Part shown: positions 16,810 through 31,501 of the stretch, one piece after another
How positions within the stretch are numbered: position 1 is the first letter of the stretch
Layout of the letters: each line of letters starts with the position of its first letter
Assembly (NCBI RefSeq): GCF_004117875.1
Contig: NZ_RAHW01000001.1
Span: forward strand, 558,001 to 622,000
Length of the DNA: 64,000 nt
Source: Geomonas oryzae
GTDB lineage: Bacteria > Desulfobacterota > Desulfuromonadia > Geobacterales > Geobacteraceae
Direction of reading: 5' to 3'
The notes under the pieces: generated by a model
Database searches by the model: none
The model's input: only the letters and a program-made list of their open reading frames with translations
Told to the model about the DNA's origin: nothing
Made by a program: the position numbers and the translations under genes

Positions 16810-17772
16810 ATGTTCTCTATGCGCGCCTATTTCAAACTCGGGGACACCAGCTACAAGGATCTGGCGAAACGGGTCTTCCGCAAGTTCAGCGACGAGGACT
16901 GCCCCGAGCATGCGGCGGCCATGGCGTACTACTTCCTCTTCGCGTCGTTTCCCTTCCTCCTTTTTCTGACCACCCTGATCGGCTACCTTCCCATCCCGCA
17001 CCTCCTGGAGTACATGCTCTCCAGCGCGCAGCGCTTCCTCCCATCGGAGGCCTTCTCGTTGATCGAGAGCAATATCCGCGCGCTTTTCATGAACAAAAAG
17101 GAAGGGCTCCTCTCCATCGGTATCCTTCTGGCGCTCTGGGCCTCTTCGAACGCCGTCGTCTCGTTGATGGACTCGATGAACAACCTCTACGACGTAAAGG
17201 AGGGACGCCCGTTCTGGAAGGTGCGCCTGATCGCCATCGCCCTCGTGCTCGGCCTCTCCCTTCTCTTCCTGGGCGCCATGGTCCTGCTCATGTTCGGCCT
17301 CAAGATCGGAGACTTCATCGCCAACCTCATCAACTTCGGCATGGCGTTCAAGACCGCTTTCGTCATCGCGCTGGTGCCGATCACCCTGTTCTTGCTGGTA
17401 CTAGCCGTCGCCATCATCTACTACTTCACACCGGACGTTGAGCACCAATGGAAATGGATCAGCCCCGGTGCCGTCGTCGCCATCCCGTGCTGGCTCGTCA
17501 TGTCCATCGCCTTCTCGTTCTACATCAACAATTTCGGCTCCTACGACAAGACCTACGGTTCCATCGGCGCGGTGATCGTGCTACTGCTCTGGCTTTACCT
17601 GAGCGGACTGATCATCCTCGCCGGTGCGGTGATCAACGCGGTGATCGAACACAGCTCGGAGGAAGGGAAGGAACCGGGGGAAAAGGTGGAAGGGGAGCAC
17701 GCCGTCGAACGCGGCACGCATTCCAAAGCGGAGTCGCAGCAAAAGGCTAAGGAAGAGGCGGCTAAGTCGTAG
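16810..17772 (+). CDS. YihY/BrkB family inner membrane protein
   Basis: 320 residues with about six transmembrane helices, e.g. MAYYFLFASFPFLLFLTTLI, SIGILLALWASSNAVVSLMD, LIAIALVLGLSLLFLGAMVL and a last one near IVLLLWLYLSGLIILAGAVINAVIE. The motif GSYDKTYGSIGAVIVLLLWLY is the hallmark of this family (once misnamed RNase BN). It is likely an inner-membrane transporter-like protein of unknown substrate. The C-terminal 40 residues are charged and probably cytoplasmic. ATG 16810 follows AAGGAG. Confidence 0.9.
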   Translation: MFSMRAYFKLGDTSYKDLAKRVFRKFSDEDCPEHAAAMAYYFLFASFPFLLFLTTLIGYLPIPHLLEYMLSSAQRFLPSEAFSLIESNIRALFMNKKEGLLSIGILLALWASSNAVVSLMDSMNNLYDVKEGRPFWKVRLIAIALVLGLSLLFLGAMVLLMFGLKIGDFIANLINFGMAFKTAFVIALVPITLFLLVLAVAIIYYFTPDVEHQWKWISPGAVVAIPCWLVMSIAFSFYINNFGSYDKTYGSIGAVIVLLLWLYLSGLIILAGAVINAVIEHSSEEGKEPGEKVEGEHAVERGTHSKAESQQKAKEEAAKS

Positions 17773-17803
17773 ACGGCGACCAAGGGCAGATTATTATGCG
17801 TTA

Positions 17804-17927
17804 CGTCCCCTCTCCCTTCGGGAGAGGGCTAGGGTGAGGGTGCCGGCAGTTGCCACTATTCACTTCGGGGCAGCGCCCTCACCCGGCCTACGGCCACCCT
17901 CTCCCTCCGGGAGAGGGGATTATTGAT
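17804..17927. repeat. REPIN-like pair of inverted palindromes
   Basis: Two palindromic ends (CCCTCTCCC..GGGAGAGGG and CCCTCTCCCTCCGGGAGAGGGG) enclose about 70 bp including GTGAGGG and CCCTCACCC. A sister element with the same arrangement lies at 45508-45632. It lies between two convergent genes and may also end transcripts. Confidence 0.75.
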
Positions 17928-17947
17928 AGGGAGGTGATGCAGGAAAG

Positions 17948-18409
17948 TTACTTGATCTGACCGCGGATCTCGCCCAGCGGGTAGGTCACCGTCGGCACGT
18001 CGACATACGCCTCGCCCGCCTCGATGATTCGAACCAGATCCTCCACGGTTTTACCTTCCAGTTCGCCGAGCAGGCCCTCGTCGGTGATGAGCCCCTCGTC
18101 CAGGATCCCCTTGAAGGGTCCCATCTTGGTCGGGCCGCCGAACAGACCGACCAGGGGCGACCCGTTTTGTCCCGGCTTGCCGCGGTGGATATGAGCGGCG
18201 GTAGGACTCGTGATCCTGCTCACGTTGAGCTCGTAGCTCATCTCGCCATCCTTGTAGATCATCTTCAGGTCCCCCCGGGCCGGAGTCTTCACGCTCGGGA
18301 CCTCCTGCTTCCCGGAAAGCGTCGCCCGGAAGATCTTCTGTTCCGCGCCGGCCGCTTGGACCTGCGCAAGGGTCAGCATGCAAGCAAGTGAAAGCAGTAG
18401 TCTTTTCAT
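17948..18409 (-). CDS. Secreted CHRD domain protein
   Basis: 153 residues. A signal peptide (MKRLLLSLACMLTLAQVQAAGAEQ) is followed by one CHRD domain: FRATLSGKQEVPSVKTPARGDL then AAHIHRGKPGQNGSPLVGLFG and ends with the conserved YPLGEIRGQIK. CHRD domains are beta-sandwich modules of unknown role in bacteria, exported to periplasm or surface. The start at 18409 has GGGGGAG upstream; the longer frame upstream is not convincing. It lies 67 bp after the treS stop in the same direction, so may be the last gene of the trehalose operon. Confidence 0.88.
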   Translation of the reverse strand: MKRLLLSLACMLTLAQVQAAGAEQKIFRATLSGKQEVPSVKTPARGDLKMIYKDGEMSYELNVSRITSPTAAHIHRGKPGQNGSPLVGLFGGPTKMGPFKGILDEGLITDEGLLGELEGKTVEDLVRIIEAGEAYVDVPTVTYPLGEIRGQIK

Positions 18410-18476
18410 GTCGCTCCCCCTTTTTACCAGTTTTGTGCTCCGGTCCTGCAGTTTCCGTGGTGCGCCCAATTGCCGT

Positions 18477-21806
<3,330 letters not shown>

Positions 21807-21815
21807 GGCTTCCTC

Positions 21816-23795
<1,980 letters not shown>

Positions 23796-23823
23796 AAGTT
23801 CACCTCTCGCTCCACGCCCGTCC

Positions 23824-23944
23824 GCTCCATCTCTCCCTCCCCCCTGGCGGGGGAGGGTTGGGGTGAGGGGGAAGGCGCCACGAGCGTCGCAGGTCGCAGC
23901 GTCACCCACCCCCCTGCCCCCTCCCGTCAAGGGAGGGGGAGTTG
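23824..23944. repeat. REPIN-like repeat between treY and glgE
   Basis: Two opposite GC-rich palindromes (CTCCCCCCTGGCGGGGGAGG and CCCCCTCCCGTCAAGGGAGG) flank about 60 bp. The inner sequence (GCGTCACCCACCCCCC) is nearly identical to the element at 48043-48150. The last codons and stop of treY lie inside it. Confidence 0.8.
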
Positions 23945-26911
23945 TTCCAGCAGCGCCACGCTCACCTCGCCGAAGAGTGCCGCAAGCGGGATGACGCTTT
24001 GGCCCTCGTGGAGGACGACATCGACCACCGCGTCGTTCACCACGTTGCGCAACTGCCCACCAATCCCTTCGGGAAGGAGCAGCAACGTGTCCTGCCAGAC
24101 CGCCTCGCCCAGCGGACTGCTCCCCTCCTCCGGCATCAGGGTCGCCACGAGCCGCGCCGCCGCGACGATCACCACGCCTCCTCCCGCCTTGCGTGCGAAG
24201 GCGCACAGATGCCGAGCCCGCTCGCCTTTCGCCTCCAGCGGCAGGTACTCGCCGGCATCGAAGAGTTCCTTGTGCTCCAGGCGATAGTTGAGCACCCGGT
24301 AGATGAGAAAGAGCTTCGCCCTCTCGTCTTCCCGCTCCAGCAGCCCGCCCCAGAGCGAAGGCGCACCCTCTTCCTGCTCGCGCCGCTTGAGCTCCGTGAG
24401 CGCCTCGATCCTCCTGCCGTAGTCCACCTGGTGCCGGTTGTCCGGGTCCACCAAGGTGAACTCGATGAGTTCGGTCCCCTGGTAGAAGTCGGGAATGCCG
24501 GGTGAGGTCATCTTTAAAAGGGTCTGGGAGAGCGAGCTGAAGAAGCCGCAACGGGAGAGCCGCCTTTGCAGCGGCAGGAACTCGCGCAGGAATTCGTTGT
24601 CAGGGGTGCGCGCGAGAATGGCGTCGATAAAACCGACCACCGCCTCCTCATAAGTCCCATTCGGGCTCACCCAGCTCGTGTTCACCTTCGCCTCGCGCAG
24701 CGCCTTTATCATGTACTCCCGGATGCGTCCCCGGAACACCTCGAATCCGGCATCGTCCACATCGCCTACCGGCCAGGCCCCGATCAGGGTCTGGTACAGG
24801 AGGTACTCCTCGTTGAGCTCCGGGACCCTGGCGTTTTCGATCAGAGAGCCGCGCCGCTTGTTGAGCCGACTCCAGCGCGCCACCTGTTTCTGCCACAACG
24901 CCGGGATCTCGGAGAGCGCGTCGATCCTCGTGCGCACATCCTCGCCGCGCTTGGAATCGTGCGTCGCCGTCGCGATCATGGCGTGGGGGAAGTTCTTGTT
25001 CCGCTCCAGGTTCTGCCCGTGGAAGGCCTCGAGCGTGGTGCCGAAGCGACCCGGCATGCCGCCGACGTCGTTCAGGGAAATCAGCCGATGGTAGACGTAG
25101 AAGGCGGTATCCTCGAGCCCCTTGGCCATCACCGGCCCGGTGATCTGCTGGAAACGCATGGCGAAGCAGAGCCAGTCGCGGCGGCTCTCCTCGCTTGCGC
25201 GCTCGGGGGATCTCAAAAGGAGCACGTCGCGCAGGAAATCGAAGACCGAGCCGCTGATGGCGGGGTTGCGGCGCTTCGCCTTGGAGACCGCCGCATCGAT
25301 GTACTGCACGTCGCGGTCACGGACCGAAGCGGAGTTGGCGTAGGTGCGGTACACCGGGAAGCAGGCGATCACCTCGCTTATGGCGCGGGCCAGGCTGTTC
25401 AGGGTGAAGTCGCGGGTGAGGCGATCCTCCTCGGCGATATTGTTCAACTGGTGCGCCAGCATGTTCACCTCGCCGGAGAGGGAGACCTGCATCACCAGTT
25501 TCTTCTTCTCGTAGACGATCTCGGTGAAATCGGACTCGCGCTTCACGAAGCGGTCGTAGATCCGGTCGAACTGTTTCGCAGTATCGCTCGCCACGAAGAT
25601 GCCGTTCACACTGTTCAAAAACTCGTAGCCGGTGGTGCCGCAGACCGGCCACTGCTCTGGGAGGAGCTCCCCCTTCATGAGGATCTTTTCCACCACGGTG
25701 TAGAACGGTTTGTACCCGGGGTCACCCTCCAGCACCTCGTCGTACTGGCGCTCCCACTCCTCCCGGGTCGCCTCGGCGCCCTCCTCGGGCGGAGCCCCCT
25801 CGCTTCTTTCCCTCAGGTTCATCCAGGCGCTTTGCTGCAGGTGCTGCAGGTAGGTGACCGGGTCGTAGAGCCCGTCCACGTGATCGATGCGAACCCCGGT
25901 CACCTTCCCCTCCCGGATCAGCCGGAACAGCAGGGTGTGGGTCAGATCGTAGACGGTCTGGTCCTCCATCCGGATTGCGGCGAGGGCGTTGATGTCGAAA
26001 AAGCGCCGGTAGTTGATTTCCTCGGTGGCGACGCGCCAGTAGGAGAGGCGGTACACCTGGTCCCGCAGCAGCCGGTCCAGCAGATCAAAGGAATTGGCGT
26101 CCCCCTTGGTCCCGTTGAAGACCCTCACGTTTTCCTCCACGAATTCCGCCACTTCGGCGGAGCCCAGGCAGAGCTGGGCGAGGCGCTTCTTGATGATCTC
26201 TTTCTCGCGGTGCCGCTCGTTCATCTTCTCCGGGTCCTGCTCGGTGGGAAGGGGGAGGTGTTGCAGGGCGGTCTCGATGCTAAGGAGTTCCTGGAGCGGC
26301 GCGGCCTCCGGGGGGAGCTTCTCCCTCAGTGCGTCCAGCCGGTGCTGCAGGATCAACAGGTAACTGCGCGGTTCCACCGGGATCTGCAGCGCGTTGCACT
26401 GGACGAAGAAGGCGCCGTCGCGGAAGATGAGTTGCAGCCCTCCCCCCTCGAGCACCCTGCCGTACTGGTCCCCCAGAAGCGGCAGCAGCACCTTCCCGGT
26501 CAGCTCCTTTTTCACCGGCTCCCAGTCGATGTCGAAGAAGTGGGCGTACAGGGAACTCATCCCGTTCTCGAGCACGTCCATCCACCAGACGTTGTCGCCG
26601 CTTTCGATGCACATGTGGTTCGGGACGAAGTCGAGGATGTGCCCCATGTCATGGCGGGAGAGCTCGTCGACGAAGGCCTGGTGGCTTTGCTCGTCGCCGA
26701 GCTCCTTGTTGAAGATGGTCTGGTTCACGACGTCGTAGCCGTGCACGCTCCCCTCCTTCGCGGCTACGTAGGAGGAGGCGTACACGTCGCTGACCCCCAG
26801 GTCGTGCAGATAGCCGACGATCCTTTCGGCGTCGGCGAAAGTGAACCCGGAGTTGAACTGCAACCGGTAGGTGGCGCTCGGTATGCGGGCCTGCGGCAGG
26901 TGCTGATCCAT
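23927..26911 (-). CDS. treY: Malto-oligosyltrehalose synthase
   Basis: 994 residues, GH13. TreY turns the reducing-end alpha-1,4 link of a malto-oligosaccharide into alpha-1,1, giving a maltooligosyl trehalose. The start IPSATYRLQFNSGFTFADAE is the family signature. DFVPNHMCIES, GVRIDHVDGLYDP (nucleophile Asp) and TATHDSKRGEDVR (third catalytic Asp region) follow, with the late PGIPDFYQGTEL motif. The usual length is 700-950, so this one is at the long end, with an inserted region near residues 360-400. ATG 26911 follows GGGGAG. The stop codon lies within a REP-like repeat. TreZ, the next enzyme in the pathway, is two genes upstream. Confidence 0.96.
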   Translation of the reverse strand: MDQHLPQARIPSATYRLQFNSGFTFADAERIVGYLHDLGVSDVYASSYVAAKEGSVHGYDVVNQTIFNKELGDEQSHQAFVDELSRHDMGHILDFVPNHMCIESGDNVWWMDVLENGMSSLYAHFFDIDWEPVKKELTGKVLLPLLGDQYGRVLEGGGLQLIFRDGAFFVQCNALQIPVEPRSYLLILQHRLDALREKLPPEAAPLQELLSIETALQHLPLPTEQDPEKMNERHREKEIIKKRLAQLCLGSAEVAEFVEENVRVFNGTKGDANSFDLLDRLLRDQVYRLSYWRVATEEINYRRFFDINALAAIRMEDQTVYDLTHTLLFRLIREGKVTGVRIDHVDGLYDPVTYLQHLQQSAWMNLRERSEGAPPEEGAEATREEWERQYDEVLEGDPGYKPFYTVVEKILMKGELLPEQWPVCGTTGYEFLNSVNGIFVASDTAKQFDRIYDRFVKRESDFTEIVYEKKKLVMQVSLSGEVNMLAHQLNNIAEEDRLTRDFTLNSLARAISEVIACFPVYRTYANSASVRDRDVQYIDAAVSKAKRRNPAISGSVFDFLRDVLLLRSPERASEESRRDWLCFAMRFQQITGPVMAKGLEDTAFYVYHRLISLNDVGGMPGRFGTTLEAFHGQNLERNKNFPHAMIATATHDSKRGEDVRTRIDALSEIPALWQKQVARWSRLNKRRGSLIENARVPELNEEYLLYQTLIGAWPVGDVDDAGFEVFRGRIREYMIKALREAKVNTSWVSPNGTYEEAVVGFIDAILARTPDNEFLREFLPLQRRLSRCGFFSSLSQTLLKMTSPGIPDFYQGTELIEFTLVDPDNRHQVDYGRRIEALTELKRREQEEGAPSLWGGLLEREDERAKLFLIYRVLNYRLEHKELFDAGEYLPLEAKGERARHLCAFARKAGGGVVIVAAARLVATLMPEEGSSPLGEAVWQDTLLLLPEGIGGQLRNVVNDAVVDVVLHEGQSVIPLAALFGEVSVALLEQLPLP

Positions 26912-26923
26912 GCTCTCCCCCGT

Positions 26924-29374
26924 CTATCCTTGCGGCAGCACCGCTCCTGTGTTGAAGCGCATGGTGTCCCCCAGCCTCTGGAAGGCTTCGAGCCACTGGC
27001 TCGCCCCCTCCTCGCCGCGGCGGGAGCGCTCGATGAACTCGGGATAGACGGTCTTCGCCAGCGTGTAGTAGTCGTTCTGCATCTGCCACAGCACCAGGTT
27101 GATCGGGATCTCGTTCAGAAGATCCATGTACTTCTGCATCCTGCCGATCACCTTCACGTCGGACGGCTCCTGAAGCAGCTGGGCCGAGAGCTTCTCCAGG
27201 TGACGCCGCATATAGTATTCCGTCTCCGGCTCCTCGATCCCTACGCCCCACTTTCTGATCTGACCCACGATGCGCCGCACCGCCTCCTCGTCGACCTCGT
27301 CCTCGCTCATGGCGTGCTTGAGCGCCTCGTTCAGCGCCGGCTGCGCCACGGCCATGAAGACGTGCGGCACCGGCACCCGGGTCTCCTTGACGAATTCCAT
27401 CAGGGGGCGGACGCGCTCGTACATCTCCTGGTAGCTCGCGATGCTCTCCTCGAGGTTGCGGTTGATGATCTCGCCGATGATCTTGCGCTGTTCGTCGGTG
27501 AAGAGGTTCAGAAGGGAGAAGCTGTGCGTGCCGAAGTGCTTGTCCATGAGAAGCACCATGTCGGAGTAGAGCCCCTTGTCGAAGGCGGCGCTCATCTCCT
27601 CGCGCATGGCGGCGTATCCCTCCTGGTCGCAGGCTTCCTTCACGCCCCCTTTGAAGTCGTGGCTCCCGATGCGCATGACGCAGAAAGTGAGGCAGGCTTT
27701 CTCCTCGGTGATCTCGCTCGCCACGTGGATGCGCCCCATGGCGATCACCGCGTCGGGAGTCGCGATCTTGTGGTACTCCTCCTTCGCGATGGCGTAGCAG
27801 TAGATCTGCGAATGCTCCTCGTACTCTTCGTAGAGTGAGCTGAAGGCGTAGTGGGCGCCGACCTTCACCAGGTCGAGCCGGATCGGAAGCACGAAATTCT
27901 GATAGATCCAGAGCCCGTCGTGGTGATCGGGGATGTTGCTCTTCGCCTCCTTGAGCCGCTCCAGGAATCCCTTCTCCACCGGCCCATCCACCACCCCTTC
28001 GGCCAGTTGCAGCGCGCGGCTCGCGTAGTCGATCACCTGCACGGTCTCAAGCCCCGAGAGCTCGTCGAAGAACCAGCCGCAACTCGTGTACATGAGCATG
28101 GCGTGCCGCTGCATCTCCAAAAGCTTGAGGGCCCGGATCTTCTCCTCCGCCGAAAGCTCCCGCAACGCGTGCCGGGAAAGGAACTGCTCCGCCACCTCCA
28201 TGCCCCGGTTCAGGATCACCTCGACGTAAGCGTCACGCACCCGCCAGGGGGTCTTGAAGAGCTCGCGCCCCTGCTGCTCGAACCCCTTCGCCAGCCGGTC
28301 GCGCAGCCAGTCGAGCGAAGCGCGCAGCGGATGGCGCCACTGCTGGTTCCATCCCGGCATGCCGCCCGAGCAGCCGCAGTCGCTGTTCCAGCGTTCGACC
28401 CCGTGCGCGCAGCTCCAGGAGGTCCGTTCGTGGATCCTCACCTCGGTGTCCGGGGGGCAAAGCTCCAGGTATTCGCCGTAGTTGGTGAGCCGCGCGAGGT
28501 TGTTGCTCTCGATGTGGTTCAGGCAGGCGGCGAGCGCCATGTCGCCGAACTTCTGGTGATGGCCGTAGGTCTCGCCGTCCGTGGCGATGTGCATGAGCTG
28601 CGACCAGCCGCGCTCGTCGTTGAAACCGCCGACGAGCCTTCCGGCGAGCGCCTCCCCGCTCTCCAGGAGCTTCTCGAAGGCGACGGCGCGGGAGATTGGG
28701 CCGTCGTAGAAGAAAAGGTTGATGGAGCGGCCGGAGGGGAGGTTGCAGAGGTAGGCGCGGGTCGGGTCGATTTCCGCCTCGAGCCACTCCTCCTCGCCGA
28801 CGGCGCGGTAGGCCGCGGCCTGGTGCGGCGCCAGGATGGTGTACTTGATCCCCTGTTCGGCGAGGATGTCGAGCGTCTCCAAGTCCACCGCGGTCTCGGC
28901 GAGCCACATCCCCTCGGGGAAACGCTGGAAGCGTTTCTGGAAGTCGGCGATGCCCCAGACCACCTGGGTCCGCTTGTCCCGCGCGTTGGCGAGCGGCATG
29001 ATCATGTGGTTGTAGACCTGGGCGATCGCCGAGCCGTGACCGGAGCGCCACTCCATGCTCTGCTTGTCCGCGTCCAGGATCGCCTGGTAGATCCTCGGGG
29101 CCGCCTGCTCCATCCAGGAGAGGACGGTGGGACCGAAGTTGAAGCTGATCTTCGCGTAGTTGCTGGAGATGTCCATGACGCGGCTGTCGCCGTCCAGGAC
29201 ACGGGAGGCCGAGTTCGACGCGTAACACTCGGCGGTGATCCGCTCGTTCCAGTCGTGATATGGGGAAGCGGAATCTTGTATCTCTACAGCCTCGAGCCAC
29301 GGGTTCTCCCTGGGAGGCTGGTAGAAGTGACCATGGATGCACACGTAACGCCCGTTACCGTTCTCCTGCGCCAT
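26924..29374 (-). CDS. DUF3536 GH57 alpha-amylase/alpha-mannosidase-like enzyme
   Basis: 816 residues. The GH57 N-terminus CIHGHFYQPPRENPWLEAVE is followed by the catalytic Glu strand PEGMWLAETAVD and a ATDGETYGHH motif that carries the second catalytic Asp. The C-terminal half is the DUF3536 helical domain. GH57 enzymes cut or rearrange alpha-1,4-glucans; this clade has no fixed activity. Because it sits between treZ and treY (10-12 bp gaps), it probably trims or remodels the glucan that TreY uses (inference). ATG 29374 has a GAGGAGGAAG site. Confidence 0.9.
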   Translation of the reverse strand: MAQENGNGRYVCIHGHFYQPPRENPWLEAVEIQDSASPYHDWNERITAECYASNSASRVLDGDSRVMDISSNYAKISFNFGPTVLSWMEQAAPRIYQAILDADKQSMEWRSGHGSAIAQVYNHMIMPLANARDKRTQVVWGIADFQKRFQRFPEGMWLAETAVDLETLDILAEQGIKYTILAPHQAAAYRAVGEEEWLEAEIDPTRAYLCNLPSGRSINLFFYDGPISRAVAFEKLLESGEALAGRLVGGFNDERGWSQLMHIATDGETYGHHQKFGDMALAACLNHIESNNLARLTNYGEYLELCPPDTEVRIHERTSWSCAHGVERWNSDCGCSGGMPGWNQQWRHPLRASLDWLRDRLAKGFEQQGRELFKTPWRVRDAYVEVILNRGMEVAEQFLSRHALRELSAEEKIRALKLLEMQRHAMLMYTSCGWFFDELSGLETVQVIDYASRALQLAEGVVDGPVEKGFLERLKEAKSNIPDHHDGLWIYQNFVLPIRLDLVKVGAHYAFSSLYEEYEEHSQIYCYAIAKEEYHKIATPDAVIAMGRIHVASEITEEKACLTFCVMRIGSHDFKGGVKEACDQEGYAAMREEMSAAFDKGLYSDMVLLMDKHFGTHSFSLLNLFTDEQRKIIGEIINRNLEESIASYQEMYERVRPLMEFVKETRVPVPHVFMAVAQPALNEALKHAMSEDEVDEEAVRRIVGQIRKWGVGIEEPETEYYMRRHLEKLSAQLLQEPSDVKVIGRMQKYMDLLNEIPINLVLWQMQNDYYTLAKTVYPEFIERSRRGEEGASQWLEAFQRLGDTMRFNTGAVLPQG

Positions 29375-29384
29375 GACTTCCTCC

Positions 29385-31250
29385 TCAAAGCTTCGCGTTG
29401 TACACGACCACGCTGAAGGGGTTGATCCGCACCGTTTCCTTATCTCCTCCGTTACCCGATTCGATCCTTTCCGGGGCCTCCTCGCCCGGCCCGCGCCACT
29501 CCGCGGCCGAGGAGTCGAGCACCCGCTCCCAGCTCCCCCGGGGAAGGGTGAGCGGGACCTCCTGCTGAATGTTGCTGAAGCTGAACAGACAGATGACGGC
29601 TTCGGCGTCCGTCCACCTTCTCACAAAGAGCATCTTCTGCTCAGGCAGCCCGGAAATTTCCATGGCGTCCCGCTGGAAAACCCGCAGGGCGGGCAACGCG
29701 CTGCGCAGCGAGAAGAGCTTCTTGTAGAAGGCGAGGATGATCGCCTGTTCCCCTTCTTTCGGACTCCCCACGCTCACCTTCGACTCCTGAAAGGTCTCCT
29801 CCGCCGCCGGGTCCGGGATCTCCCCCTCGCAGACGCCGGAGGCGTGCTCCTCGTGCTTTCCTTTGCGCACCAGGTCGACCAGTTCCGGGTCGCCGTGGTC
29901 GATGAAGTAGTGGAAGGGCGCGCGCTCGCCGTATTCCTCCCCCATGAAGAGAAGCGGCAGGTAAGGGGAAAGGATGACCGCCGACGCGGCCAAAAGGAGC
30001 TGGTTGAGGGGAAGGGTGGCGCTCAGCCGGTCCCCGCATTTGCGGTTGCCGACCTGGTCGTGGTTCTGGGAGAAGACGACGAACTGGAAGCCGGGATGCC
30101 GCTCGGTCGGTCCGCCATGGCGCCGCCTGCGGTAGCGGGAATACTCGCCGGTGTAGACGAAGGCCTCGCTGAAGGCCTTCTGCAACTGCACGAACTGGCC
30201 GAAATCCTCGTAGTAGCCGGTGGTCTCTCCGGTCAACAGGGCGCGCAGGGCGTGGTGGAAGTTGTCGCACCACTGGGCATCGAGGCCGAATCCGCATTTG
30301 TCCGGGGAGTTGATCAGGCGGACGTCGTTGGTGTCGTTCTCGGCGAAGAGGTAGATCCCGCGCCCAAGGCGCTCCCGATGCCGGTGTACCTCGTCGGCCA
30401 GGCGCCTTAAAAGCGGCTTGGGGGTCTGGTCGAAGATCCAGTCCACCGCGTCCAGACGCAGCCCGTCCAAGTGGAACTCGTTGATCCAGTAACCGGCGTT
30501 GGAGATGAAATAGTCGAGCACGGGGTCGCTGTCGGCGCCGTCCAGGTTCACGGCACGTCCCCAGGGTGTGCGGTACTTGTCGGTGAAGTAGGGACCGAAT
30601 TCGTCCAGGTAGCACCCCTCCGGTCCGAAGTGGTTGTAGACCACGTCGAGGAGGACGGCGAGCCCCTTCCTGTGGCAGGCGTTCACGAGGCGCCTGAGGC
30701 CGTCGGGTCCGCCGTAGCTGTGCTGCGGGGCGAAATGGTACACCCCGTCGTACCCCCAGTTGCGCCTTCCGGGGTACTGGGAGACCGGCATGAGTTCGAT
30801 TGCGGAGACTCCCAGCTCAACCAGGTAGTCGAGGTGCTCGATGACCGCCTCGAAGGTTCCCTCCCCGGTGAAGGTGCCGACGTGGATCTCGTAGATCCGG
30901 TACTCTTCCAGCGGGATGCCCTGCCACCCCTCCTCCATCCAGTGGAAGAGCCCCGGGTCCACCACCTGGGAAGGCTCATGCACCCCGTTGGGCTGATAAC
31001 GGGAGAACGGGTCGGGGTAGGTCTTTCCCGAATCCAGCTGAAAGAGGTAGCGGTCGCCGTCCGTCACACCGGGAACGGTCACCGAGTAGTACCCCTTTCC
31101 TTCAGGCTGCATCGGCACCGTCCCGGCCGCCTTGCCCGACAGGATCAGGACGCTCGCCCCCTTCGACTTCGGAGCCCAGACCCGGAACTGAACGGCACCT
31201 TCCTCCAGCACCGTGGCACCCGATTCCATCCGCCAACCGCTTGCAACCAT
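29385..31250 (-). CDS. treZ: Malto-oligosyltrehalose trehalohydrolase
   Basis: 621 residues, GH13. TreZ releases free trehalose from the product of TreY. The N-terminal E-set domain begins EGAVQFRVWAPKSKGASVLI. The barrel has VYNHFGPEGCYLDEFGPYFT, the nucleophile in LDGLRLDAVDWIFD, the acid/base Glu in YLFAENDTND, and the family motif FSQNHDQVGNRKCGDRLS. The start at 31250 is set by GGGAGGTGG 5 bp upstream; the longer upstream frame would overlap the promoter at 31316-31343. It is the first gene of the operon. Confidence 0.96.
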   Translation of the reverse strand: MVASGWRMESGATVLEEGAVQFRVWAPKSKGASVLILSGKAAGTVPMQPEGKGYYSVTVPGVTDGDRYLFQLDSGKTYPDPFSRYQPNGVHEPSQVVDPGLFHWMEEGWQGIPLEEYRIYEIHVGTFTGEGTFEAVIEHLDYLVELGVSAIELMPVSQYPGRRNWGYDGVYHFAPQHSYGGPDGLRRLVNACHRKGLAVLLDVVYNHFGPEGCYLDEFGPYFTDKYRTPWGRAVNLDGADSDPVLDYFISNAGYWINEFHLDGLRLDAVDWIFDQTPKPLLRRLADEVHRHRERLGRGIYLFAENDTNDVRLINSPDKCGFGLDAQWCDNFHHALRALLTGETTGYYEDFGQFVQLQKAFSEAFVYTGEYSRYRRRRHGGPTERHPGFQFVVFSQNHDQVGNRKCGDRLSATLPLNQLLLAASAVILSPYLPLLFMGEEYGERAPFHYFIDHGDPELVDLVRKGKHEEHASGVCEGEIPDPAAEETFQESKVSVGSPKEGEQAIILAFYKKLFSLRSALPALRVFQRDAMEISGLPEQKMLFVRRWTDAEAVICLFSFSNIQQEVPLTLPRGSWERVLDSSAAEWRGPGEEAPERIESGNGGDKETVRINPFSVVVYNAKL

Positions 31251-31315
31251 ACGCCACCTCCCGGCCCGTGACGTCACCGCCATGAGCCTTACGCATCGGC
31301 GCAAAAACCTCATCA

Positions 31316-31343
31316 AAGATACATGAGAGCCCCCCCGTGTCAA
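31316..31343 (-). promoter_or_regulatory. Sigma-70 promoter of the trehalose/glucan operon
   Basis: On the minus strand TTGACA (31343-31338), 16 bp, TATCTT (31321-31316). The expected start point leaves a leader of about 58 bases before treZ. No other good promoter was seen within the five-gene run. Confidence 0.65.
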
Positions 31344-31403
31344 CACGCCCAAAGACGCGGTTCCGCAGAGGGTAAGTGCGCTAACATCCTGACATTCATT
31401 AAC

Positions 31404-31443
31404 AAAAGGGAGCCCGAATCCTGCCGGACCCGGGCTCCCTTTT
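31404..31443. terminator. Intrinsic terminator after the DUF2383 gene
   Basis: AAAAGGGAGCCCG (31404-31416) pairs with CGGGCTCCCTTTT (31431-31443). T/A runs on both sides make it potentially bidirectional; it faces the leftward DUF2383 gene. Confidence 0.88.
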
Positions 31444-31501
31444 GATCGGTCAACCGCGCGGGCTTGTCACCGCATTGGTGCTTTTATTCCACCTTCCCGG
31501 A

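Noticed and set aside
23796..24551. A 252-codon N-terminal extension of glgE
   Set aside because: It runs through a REP-like repeat and the end of treY in antiphase, has no homology to GlgE, and a good ribosome binding site marks the internal start at 23795.
24566..27838. A 1090-codon open frame on the + strand opposite treY and the GH57 gene
   Set aside because: The minus strand encodes clear TreY and DUF3536 proteins with catalytic motifs. The + frame has no motif and is the usual antisense opening caused by high GC third positions.
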